NCBI GenBank assembly: GCA_029962745.1
Contig: CM057160.1
Coordinates: forward strand, 3,354,433-3,418,432
Origin: Echinometra lucunter
Taxonomy: Eukaryota; Echinodermata; Echinoidea; Camarodonta; Echinometridae
Reading direction: 5' to 3'
DNA: 64,000 bases
Made by a program: the position numbers and the translations under genes. Under the pieces are notes generated by a model, which was given only the letters and a program-made list of their open reading frames with translations, did no database searches and was not told the origin of the DNA. Shown in pieces: positions 55,277-64,000 of the stretch; position 1 is the first letter of the stretch; each line of letters opens with the position of its first letter.

Positions 55277-58200
55277 CATTCTATCTTCTCCTTTCTCCTC
55301 CCGAGGTAGATTCACCTTGATAATTCTCTCCCTTTTAGTGGCACCCTTATCTCACTCAACTTTTTCACAAAAACAATGCAACATGCCTTGTCCGCGCCTC
55401 ACCGGGCACCATGATTTCTAATAATGATGGGGCCATCAACGGTTTTATTAGATTTAATGAATTTCCAGTCTATTTCCAGTATGAGGATCGGGTGTCAAGA
55501 AAGCATTAAATTGGTTAAATTCGTTTGATATATTGTAACGACCCAAGTTCTTACAACGTCGCTGATTGGCTAGTAATTGGCAAAAGAACAGACCTTAGCC
55601 AGTCTATTTCCAGTATGAGGATCGGGCGTCAATTAAGAAAGCGTTAAATTGGTTAAATTCGTTTGATATATTGAAACGATCCAAGTTCTTACAACGTCGC
55701 TGATTGGATAGTAATTTGGCAAAAAGAACAGACTTTAGCCAGTATATTTCCAGCAGGAGGATCGGGCATCAGTTAAGAAAGCGTTAAATTGGTTAAATTC
55801 GTTTGATATATTGTAACGATCCAAGTTCTTACAACGTCGCTGATTGGCTAGTAATTGGTAAAAAGAACAGACCTTAGCCAGTCTATTTCCAGTATGAGGA
55901 TCGGGGGTCAATTAAGAAAGCATTAAATTGGTTAAATTCGTTTGATATATTGAAACGATCCAAGTTCTTACAACGTCGCTGATTGGATAGTAATTTGGCA
56001 AAAAGAACAAACCTTTGCCAGTCTATTTCCAGTATGAGGATCGGGCGTCAGTTAAGAAAGCGTTAAATTGGTTAAATTCGTTTGATATATTGTAACGATC
56101 CAAGTTCTTACAACGTCGCTGATTGGCTAGTAATTGGTAAAAAGAACAGACCTTAGCCAGTCTATTTCCAGTATGAGGATCGGGGGTCAATTAAGAAAGC
56201 ATTAAATTGGTTAAATTCGTTTGATATATTGAAACGATCCAAGTTCTTACAACGTCGCTGATTGGATAGTAATTTGGCAAAAAGAACAGACTTTAGCCAG
56301 TATATTTCCAGCAGGAGGATCGGGCGTCAATTAAGAAAGCATTAAATTGGTTAAATTCGTTTGATTCGTTTGATACACTGTATATTGTAACGATCCAAGT
56401 TCTCACAACATCGCTGGTTGGATAGTAATTGGCAAAAAGAACAGACCATAGCCTGTGTCTTGTCAATAGAATGGAATAATTCAAACATCTTATCACTCTG
56501 CTCTTTTCTATATAGTGCAATATATCATTATTGTCCATTCATTTTCCAAATCTATTGCATATTTCACCCCCATACGATCATGGAATCTCCAATCCACCAA
56601 AAAGTCCAGACGGCAGAGTTTATTTCTCACAAGGGGATCAGACAATTACGTCAAAAGAATGATCTTAAAAATGTAGAATTATAGAATGGATTGTTGTATT
56701 ATTCGAATTTATTTACGTGAAAAATGAATAGGTATGTACATGCAATCATGTTTTGATTTATACATAATGCAAAATCAATGAACTCCGAAAGCTTCACCCC
56801 CCTGAATGAAATAGAACAACCCACATTGCGTATGCAAATTTTAGGACAATGCCATACGCTTATCACTTTCCCGCCCGATAACAGACATTGTGCAGTGCAG
56901 TGAATGTGTATCGTGATCTGAACGAAGCGTGAATGTGTAGTCTTGTCTTCTAAACCTTTCAAATGTATGTAAGCATTTTTAGAGACATGTTATTTAGGCA
57001 AATATTGTAATAAGAAATTTGAGCAAGTGACACAGTTGTCTGAATTGGATTCGACATTCATATGAATGAAAATACATCAAAACTGTAATAAAGAAGTTTA
57101 TTAGGATAAATAGTATGTGAATAATTACTAGAAATAAAGACTAGTGACCCCAGCTAGATCAAGCTCCCAGGCCAGGCCACGTGCACAGTACACAGGCATT
57201 GTGTTTACAGATTTTTGGTGGCGTTTATCGAAACGTTATCTCCTGTTCATAAACAAATTCGGTCTTGGCCAGCCAGAAAATAAATTGAGATGATAAGAGA
57301 GGTTGAGAATGGGAAACAAGGCCTGAATTATGAATCAGACTTGTAGCAAGTTTTCCTCTCCCCATTTTTTCCCCATAGCGATACACTGTCTCTATCATCA
57401 AAGAGGAAGAGAAATTCATGATTACATGATTACAGCCCTGTATAAATTATATTGAGTTCTCTCTCTCAGTAGTGTGGGTCATCGCGCATCAACTTCACTC
57501 TCAACATGGTCCCTAGGTCATGATATGTACATTTATCTGTGGGAAAAGGGAAAAGAAAATAAATTACAATCACCAAGAAAAAGAAAATTACTACTTTTGA
57601 ACTGACAACAGGCCAGAACGACCGTACAAAATACAATTCATTTATGATCAGTGGAGAAAGAATTCATTTTTAGTATTGTCAAAAAGAATCAAAATGCATA
57701 ATAAAATCACTTGCTCTACATGCAGATCATTGCAGATGGGCGCCAGGCATTTGTGCAGACATTGTAGGGCCAACATTTAATGAGCAAATTATATACGTAA
57801 TTGCAAGTCCCTGGCCTCTCCTCAACCGCCCCCCCCCCTTCTGTCCCGTTCCTCCTATTTTATCTGCATTTTCTCCTCTGTTTCTTTTTATTAGTAAAAT
57901 TTGAAATTTATTTATGATTATAAGGAGGCCTATCTGGATGTTACATGTACATTGTCAACTATCTCCAAAAACAATTTTACCAGAATGCAGACAGTAATGC
58001 AACAAATCAAAATTGAAGCAATGTCGTATCGCACCGCTCTGGACCTGGAAAAGTGTTACAAAAATAACGAGACCTACCTTCGCGCACGCCAATTTTCAAG
58101 TGATTAATACAAAATAGAGACCATAAAAGGTAAGATAATTGCATTATTAAGAAGGCAAAATTCCACTGAATAATTCGATACCACATTTTACTTACAATTT

Positions 58201-61200
58201 TGATGACATCGTCTCTCGAAAAGAGGAATTCTAGACCCTAGTTGACAAGTCCAGTTTTTGTCAGAACGAACGCAAAACGCTGCCTAATTTGCCGATTTTT
58301 CATTCATAATTTCAAAATTCCTTCTCTAATTTCAAAAGGAAAGTAACTTACAGAGTAATTTTAGGGTGCTCTTTCCTTTGATGCTACCGGTTTTTCACAA
58401 TCTTTTCTAGTTTTTGAGATACGGCCCTGTGCGCGAAGTTTGGACTTGCGCGAAGTTAGGTTACTCTGCCATACATGTACTTCACGCCGCGCCGAGCGCG
58501 AGCCTAGCCGCCGCGCGGCATGCAGCACCAAATGTCTGTTATGCACGCTAGCTACGTGTAACAGCTAGCCGACTAAAAAAAAAGGACGTAAAATGTCTCC
58601 GTCGAAGAGTTTTACAACGAATTTCAAACGAAATTCCAAACGAAATTCCAACGAATTTCCAACGAATTTCAAACGAATTTTATGCTTTCAGAATTGCGAT
58701 AAGTCCATTAAGTCCATTAAGTTTGTTAAATTCGTTGGATTGAGTCCATAAAGGCTGTTAAAATCGTTGTAGAGTCCGACAGACGGACCCAACACTTTTT
58801 CTATGGGGATTGTGTACCAACGAATTACAACGAATTTTCCGTTGGGATCTTTTTCCCAACGGAAAACGAAAAACGGCAATATACTTTCTTTTTTCTTGTA
58901 CTGTAATTCAAAGTCTCCATTATCAGAGACTACCTGAACAATAGGACAATAGAAACAACACCAACAATAAGGCCCTTTTTCTCAGCCAAATTTTTTCCTC
59001 CCTGAAATCAGAAGCCCATTTATTTTGTGTGTGGATCATAAAAATGTTATGAAAACAATAGTAGACGTTGGATTTGTGAAGTTGACGATGAAAAGGGGTA
59101 ATTTTTCATTAGGAATCTGCTTATCACATTTTCATTAATCCATCCAGTAATCCATTTGCCGCAAATGAAAAGAAAATTGGTCTCCTAAATGGGAGACTGT
59201 CTTCCATTCTCCCAAATAAGCTACCAAATAGTACCAAACATGTTGACATAAGTCAGAGATGATCTCCCAAATAGGAAATGGTCTCCAGTATCCTGTACTG
59301 TTTTTGTTAAGCGTCTGGACTCACGACCCCCCCCCCCCCCCCCCCCACAATCCTATGTTAGTGTTTCCAGGCCAGGCCCCAAGGCCCAAGTTATCTTAAT
59401 CAATCTCTCCCATGCTGTGATTTCAGACTTGAAAAGAAAACTTTAAACTTTTTAAATTCTGTGTTAGATTTCTGTCAAACTTTCTTTGTTATACTTTGCT
59501 GTTATTTTTGTTTATTGTTTATTTGTTTGTTTGAAGTTGTTTGGGATTTTCTTTTGTTGTTTATTTTTGTAGTGTTGATTTTGTTTTTTGTTTTTTTGTT
59601 TTTTTTTCTTTTGCAAACTCTGTAAGAACACGTTTTCTTTAAACTGTTGATTACTTTAGAGGCTGGGACAGTTAGGGTCACTTACACGAATACCAGATTA
59701 TCATGAGATAACCTTGCACCTACATGTATGTAGGCCTATACGGTGGAAATTACTGACAATAGGGAAGTAGTGTTCTCTGTCAAATACCATGCAAGTTGGA
59801 CAGAGGAGCAACAGCAGTGATCAAAGAAATATTTTTAAACGCTCACATGATCAAGATAATTGAGATCCAGTTGAAGCATGGGATGGAAATAGGATATTTC
59901 ATCCCATCCTAGGGTGTAAAAAGCAAATATTTTCCAAGAATTTGTTGAATATTGTTGTGTTTTCTATGCTCAACTAAAGAGGGTGGCATCCACAATTCCA
60001 TATAAATTTGCAAAGCTCACCATATTAACATTCCCCTGTGTGAGTTAGGGCTGCCATCTATGAAATATGTGTTATAGGGTCTACATCAAAATCAAATCAT
60101 ATTCACCAGTATACATGTTCATTGCTCTTCTTTGGTATTCATGTTTGCTGCACTGGATGTGATTACTATTTTCATTGAAACTATGAGGTAATTCTCCTCA
60201 TTTTGTTGTGTTTTTTTCTCCAAAGCTGTCAAACGGCTGATGAAGGAAGCTCAGGAATTGAAGGAGCCGACAGAGCAATACTTTGCTCAGCCACTAGAAG
60301 TAAGTCATTTTTTTGTACATGTACTTTAGTGCTTAAAGGCATTGGCTAACTTTGTGAGTAGCTTATTTAAAAAATTCTCAAACTAAGATGAAACATGTGT
60401 ATGGGTACTTGTATTTGTACTCAAAACCCCTGTAACCAACCATAATTTGGAATGAAAAAGTGTAGGTTAGACGCAAACGGCGATTTTATTATCCTTCGTC
60501 TCACGAGACAGTCACTAAGAGGACCACTTTGCTTGAATTTGAAAATGCCGTTATGTGCTTCCCGCCGCGTAATACGCCAATACACACAGTACGGTAAGGT
60601 GAGTCATACGCGCATGGGCACTCCTTATGTCTATTCTGTGCAACCAACCCTCGGATATTTTTCAAACATTGGTTCACATTTTTGTTTTAAAAATACTTCC
60701 TGTAGATATTATACTTTGAAACTTTCAGACTGGTATTTTTACACTATAACCCTTATGTTTATCCCATTTTCAAGTAACAAAACAAGATTTTTTTAAATCA
60801 TAACAATGTTAACCAATGTGTTTAACTAAACAATTTCTATATTATGAAAGCCAACTAAGGAAGTGGACACATGTTACTGTGGCTTTGACTGGCTGGTGCA
60901 TGGATTTATTATGAAAACATTGTAATACGTGCATCATTCCATGAATAATGCTGCCACAAAAATAGTGTTTATAATTGTGATTTTGAATGAATCATCATGA
61001 TCTGTACCCCTCCTTGGTGTCATGGATGGTCACTTATTCTTTTGTTGTTGTTGTTGTTGTTGTTGTTTTTCAATCTGTCCACTAACAGGACAACCTATTT
61101 GAGTGGCACTTCACAGTACGAGGCCCTCCAGACTCTGATTTTTCCAAGGGTGTGTACCATGGTCGTATCACACTCCCGCCAGAGTACCCCATGAAACCAC

Positions 61201-64000
61201 CTAGTATCATGCTTCTGACAGTGAGTAGTCATGATTTCCTATAAGTTCTTCTGATAACACCAAGCATACAATCATGTTTCAGATATGTCTTTTGCTCTTG
61301 TGATAAGCTCTATTCACTTTTTTCTTTCTTTTTTATCTTGATAAATATGTACTTGGTAAGCGACCATCTTTTCAATGCGAAAAATGAAAGCATATAACTT
61401 CTTCGATCTTTTCAAACTTAATTTCTTGTTTTGTTCATTTTTTCCTTAGTTGTTCCTAGCTTTCTGTCATACATGTACATACTGTTCTTAAAGCTTTGGT
61501 TCAGAAAAAAAAATCAATACATGCATGCACCAAACATCAGTTTTATTACTGGTGTGTTCATGTTGTTTATCAGCCTACAGGAAGGTTTGAAGTTGGAACT
61601 AAAATCTGTCTTTCCATCTCTGGTCATCACCCTGAAACATGGCAACCATCGTGGAGCAGTAAGTATGCATTTATCAGTTTCACTCGCCTCTTCCTATCCA
61701 TCGGCCCCTAAACCACCACCACACCCCCCCCCCCCCCCCACCACAACCACAACCACCCAGAAAAAAAAAAAAAAAAAATTTGCTCATGCATGAAAGAAAT
61801 ATATGTGTGGAGAAAATTAATGGGATTCCCCAAGATACAATATTGTCATGTATATGGATCTGCTGCTCAGTCACATTACCAATTCACTTATTTGAAATTG
61901 CAGCATTTTGCTACTTTTGTAGGCTCCAAATTTCCATCTTGGGGAATTTGGATTTGAATTCTTTACTGTCCATATGCATGAGCCCCAAGTTGCGATTTTG
62001 AAATCTTGGGACTGCTGACATAAATTTGGGTGACCCTGTGCCCCGGGCACCTGTTAATGCTAAGTTCTGACTATAGTAAAGTAAGGATCTCCGTCATAAA
62101 TGACCTATGACAATAATCAGACAAGATTTTCAATGAAAGGTATGCTCTGTGATATGGTGTGTACATGTGAGTATTCCTGTGTGTAGTAGGGCAGCTCTAG
62201 AGTGCACCTTCAATGAAAAATGATGTTATTGTTATTATACAGATAATGAATGTTTATGAGTGCAATGGACAGAATATTTCATGAGGTGAAAGATGAAATG
62301 ATCCATTCAACGAGGCGCAGCCGCGTTGAATGGATCAATAATTTCATCTTTCACCAAATGAAATATTCTGTCCATTGCACGAATGAAAAAACATTCATTA
62401 TTTGTTTTATATGACACCTAAAAATAGATCAAATCGCAATAAATCAATAGCGCTATACGCTAGCGCGCTGTTCGTGGTGCACATTGCAAACGCAAGCGTT
62501 TTACGTACGTAGTGTGCCGGGCTCTCGGCCAGCGTGCAATGGAGCAAATCGTATGGATCCAAAATTGCACGGTAAATGGAGCCACTTTTGCACGATTGAT
62601 GACGTCATAGTGCAATGGGACAAATGATGAATATCAAACAACCAATCAAATGACAGGGATCTATCTAGGTGTCATATAATGTAAAATATGATCTCTTATC
62701 TTTTTAGTTCGCACAGTACTCCTGGCCATCATAGGTTTCATGCCAACAAAGGGCGAGGGTGCTATAGGCTCATTAGACTACACACCTGATGAGAGAAAAG
62801 TGCTTGCCAGAAAGTAAGAATGCTGTTCCTTTTATCTGAAAATAGTCTATGTGTGTACTTTTAGGGCAGAAGGAACTTGTGTATATATACCTGGGCTTTC
62901 TCTACATAGGTTATGAATAATATTTATACAATTTATGCAAGGTTGATTATGTAGTACATAAGCATTGTTGCATGCTCTAAGATTTGGAATATCAATATTA
63001 CTGGAAAATTGACTCGGTGTTGCAGGAAAGCACATGGATGGCACACAGAAAAGAGTAAATGGGACCACACAAAAATGTGGCATGAATGTTTGTCCCAAAC
63101 ACTTAGACCATTTCTTCTCATGTTTTGAATATGAAGGCATGTGAGGACAATCCCTTTCAGGGGACTTTTCTTCCTTGATGTTCCTCCAAACTTAGCATTA
63201 ACAGAAAGGACATCACAATTTATTTTTCAACCTTTTCTACAACTTATGCTCCTTTCAAGTGAAGTAGAATATAGTTAATTATAGTAACTGCATTTTTGTG
63301 TGTATCTGATAAAGTTATTTTGATTATAATTTCTATGTAGATCACAAGAGTGGAAGTGTGAGACTTGTGGAACACCAAACCGTACCATACTCCCTCCAGT
63401 TACAGCCAAGTCAGCAGCAATGCAGAAAGAAGCTGCAGAACTCGCTGCTCAGATTCAGTTCAAGGTATCGGAATGGAAAATAAATGTAACTTAATCATCC
63501 TTGAGGGCATTGCTTTACATTAGATATGAAAGGGATGTGACACATAAATTTTCTGATATATGTATGGATTTAAATGTGCTGTGTGAGTTTACAAAAGGCA
63601 CGTTGAAGTTTACAGAAGGCATGTTGAAAATTTTGAAGGTGTGGAAAGAAATTGTTCTGATCATTGTATATAATTCCTTTTGGGTCAGCCCTCTAGTCAC
63701 AACGACACCAGGGTTATTTTTCCATTGTTTGAGTAATTTCCTTTCCAAAATGGATAGCAGTATCTTCCTCACTATGCTTTACTTCTTGTAAAGAATTTTA
63801 GGGCAGTTATTTTCTTTCCTGAGAGAGCAGGCAAAAAAAAAAAAAGGTGTAAATCAATTATTTTACTTGAACTACAATCAATTAGTACTCGATTCATTTT
63901 GTCAAATTTATTGTATGCACATACAATTCATCCCTTGTCATCGATGTCTTACTACCATCCATCATTGCCACCCTGTTATTGGATTTTTACAGAAAGAGGA
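52076..64000 (+). CDS. UBE2J1: Ubiquitin-conjugating enzyme E2 J1, 3' end outside the window
   Basis: Tail-anchored ER E2 (Ubc6-type) that ubiquitinates ERAD substrates with HRD1-type ligases. Exons: 52076-52106, 60226-60299, 61089-61220, 61574-61658, 62708-62813, 63341-63464, 63993->64000; all are GT/AG and in phase. Exon 1 encodes MHATYSRRSP, aligned without gaps to the vertebrate METRYNLKSP; exon 2 continues AVKRLMKEAQELKEP. The UBC fold follows: DNLFEWHFTVRGPPDSDF, YHGRITLPPEYPMKPPSI, GRFEVGTKICLSISGHHPET. The catalytic Cys is residue 91, exactly as in human. IGFMPTKGEGAIGSLDYTP is the J-family extension. The sequence leaves the window after QIQFK, so the linker and the C-terminal membrane anchor are not seen. 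Intron 1 is about 8.1 kb and packed with inverted-repeat elements. Confidence 0.96.
52377..52920. mobile_element. Foldback element with 9-bp TTTTAATAA target duplication, copy 1
   Basis: The left end GGCAGTGTATATAGCCACAC and the right end GTGTGGCTGTATACACTGCC are inverted. The arms continue for about 260 bases each (CACACGCGTGTGG, ACTGCACAAGCG, AACCTTCGTGACGATCC) almost to the centre at about 52650. TTTTAATAA lies on both sides (52368-52376, 52921-52929). No coding. A 9-bp duplication suggests a Mutator-like source (inference). Confidence 0.9.
52930..54088. mobile_element. Foldback element, copy 2, abutting copy 1 and split by another element
   Basis: Same termini as copy 1: GGCAGTGTATACAAC and GGCTGTATACACTGCC. 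A third TTTTAATAA sits at 54089-54097. Its two arms (52930-53244 and 53843-54088) are separated by the nested element at 53245-53842. The two copies share a single TTTTAATAA between them. Confidence 0.88.
53245..53842. mobile_element. Nested TIR element with ATACTT target duplication
   Basis: TGGCAATATCATGTTTCAGG and CCCAC at the left; GTGGGG and CCTGAAACATGATTATGCCA at the right. ATACTT flanks both ends (53239-53244, 53843-53848). The corresponding site in copy 1 (GAAAATATTGTTTGTATAA) is empty. The interior repeats GGCCCCACCAAA/TTTGGTGGGGCC and ACGAGTATATA words in both orientations. Confidence 0.9.
54334..54366. repeat. GAATTTAAT tandem repeat
   Basis: Four copies of AATTTAATG inside the left end of the composite structure. 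They resemble the ATTAAATT words of the satellite further right. Confidence 0.8.
54583..55038. repeat. Left inner arm of the 4.7-kb inverted repeat
   Basis: Pairs with 58021-58479. Shared words include TACATGTATGGCAGAG, GCAGCGTTTTGCGTTCGTTC, GGTCTAGAATTCCTCTTTTC and CCAGGTCCAGAGCGGTGCGA (inverted on the right). Confidence 0.9.
55218..55275. repeat. (CT)n microsatellite
   Basis: CT run interrupted once by CA. Confidence 0.95.
55469..56450. repeat. 140-bp satellite, seven units with dimeric pattern
   Basis: TCTATTTCCAGTATGAGGAT starts occur at 55469, 55603, 55743, 55882, 56022, 56161 and 56301, so units are 134-140 bases. Two variants largely alternate: one with TTGTAACGA and GATTGGCTAGTAATTGG, the other with TTGAAACGA and GATTGGATAGTAATTTGG. 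This gives a 279-280-base higher-order unit. Each unit contains TTAAATTGGTTAAATTCG and ACAACGTCGCTGATTGG. Confidence 0.95.
56500..58020. other. Unassigned interior of the composite structure
   Basis: About 1.5 kb of AT-rich DNA within UBE2J1 intron 1. No exon, transposase motif or repeat is recognised. Short ORFs here lack codon structure or homology that I can name. Confidence 0.5.
58021..58479. repeat. Right inner arm of the 4.7-kb inverted repeat
   Basis: Reverse complement of 54583-55038 with scattered substitutions and small indels. Confidence 0.9.
58907..60225 (+). other. Right part of UBE2J1 intron 1, no gene seen
   Basis: It contains a C run at about 59330-59345, a GTTT-rich stretch at about 59500-59620 and a weak copy of the 90-bp dispersed repeat near 60045. 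It ends at the acceptor CTCCAAAG of exon 2. Confidence 0.6.
62243..62405. mobile_element. Palindromic element in UBE2J1 intron 4
   Basis: The arms ATAATGAATGTTTATGAGTG, CAATGGACAGAATATTTCAT and GATGAAATGATCCATTCAAC are inverted around GGCGCAGCC at about 62314. The whole can fold into a hairpin of about 75 base pairs. Confidence 0.85.
62408..62688. mobile_element. TIR element, ATGACACCTA ends, in UBE2J1 intron 4
   Basis: ATATGACACCTAAAAATAGATC at the left (first 20 bases matter) and GATCTATCTAGGTGTCATAT at the right are inverted. The interior is GC-richer (TAGCGCGCTG, TTGCACG words). It directly follows the palindrome at 62243, which may be its internal or neighbouring part. Confidence 0.7.

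Larger units (their letters stand above)
54207..58906. mobile_element. About 4.7-kb composite inverted-repeat structure
   Basis: Outer ends are inverted: TTACAGTACAAG, A run, GAAAGTATA (54206-54231) and TATACTTTC, T run, CTTGTACTGTAA (58880-58906), each bordered inside by CAACGAATTTTCCGTTGG-type words. A second, longer pair of arms lies inside: 54583-55038 and 58021-58479, about 457 bases each and highly similar. Between them are a CT microsatellite (55218-55275), a 140-bp satellite (55469-56450) and about 1.5 kb without recognisable content (56500-58020). No transposase is visible and no clear target duplication is found. It is either one giant foldback element or a nest of several. Confidence 0.75.

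Noticed and set aside
54982..58107. Repeated peptide MSYRTALDLEKCYKNNET in two ORFs as a conserved protein
   Set aside because: The two ORFs are the same DNA in the inverted arms at 54583 and 58021. The shared peptide reflects the repeat, and there is no longer frame.
1..64000. CRISPR array, bacterial defence system or viral gene
   Set aside because: The tandem repeats lack unique spacers of constant length, all genes are spliced animal genes, and no viral protein is recognisable.

Overview
This is a 64 kb piece of an animal nuclear genome. It holds six spliced or single-exon protein genes separated by AT-rich DNA full of short inverted-repeat transposons and simple repeats. The gene set (ESCRT-III, a U7 snRNP Sm protein, Fanconi anaemia core complex), GT/AG introns of 0.3-8 kb, frequent ACATGTA words and heavy MITE load suggest a marine deuterostome invertebrate. 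An echinoderm, probably a sea urchin, is my best guess; this is inference, since the window has no lineage-diagnostic gene.

Layout. (1) 2.5-17.7 kb, + strand: CHMP2B, eight exons, with the start codon lost in a 500-base assembly gap. (2) 23.9-25.6 kb, +: COX17, two exons. Its 5' side is crowded by an antisense LINE fragment that is itself split by a TIR transposon carrying a 31-bp minisatellite. (3) 30.3-30.7 kb, -: LSM10, one exon, head-to-head with (4) 31.4-42.4 kb, +: FANCG, fourteen exons. (5) 44.9-51.7 kb, -: NSUN4, five exons, converging on FANCG and head-to-head with (6) 52.1->64 kb, +: UBE2J1. UBE2J1 has a 31-base first coding exon followed by an 8.1 kb intron, and runs off the right edge.

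All splice phases were checked by hand: every listed exon chain stays in frame, and each product aligns with its vertebrate counterpart over the key motifs (COX17 twin CX9C, UBE2J1 Cys91, NSUN4 VPC and STC cysteines, CHMP2B acidic C-terminal part, FANCG TPR-like helices). The genes share no pathway. They function in endosomal sorting, copper delivery to cytochrome oxidase, histone mRNA 3' processing, crosslink repair, mitochondrial rRNA methylation and ER-associated ubiquitination.

The rest is mobile and repetitive. The main items are: a roughly 0.95 kb 33-bp hairpin minisatellite in the last CHMP2B intron, open in several frames on both strands; two piggyBac-like foldback MITEs; a Tigger/pogo-like pair; tRNA-like sequences inside inverted elements; a G-run TIR family with 7-8 bp target duplications; and, in UBE2J1 intron 1, two tandem 9-bp-TSD foldback elements (one with a further element nested in it) followed by a roughly 4.7 kb inverted-repeat structure enclosing a 140-bp satellite with dimeric higher-order periodicity. 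I found no bacterial-type system, CRISPR array or rRNA gene.
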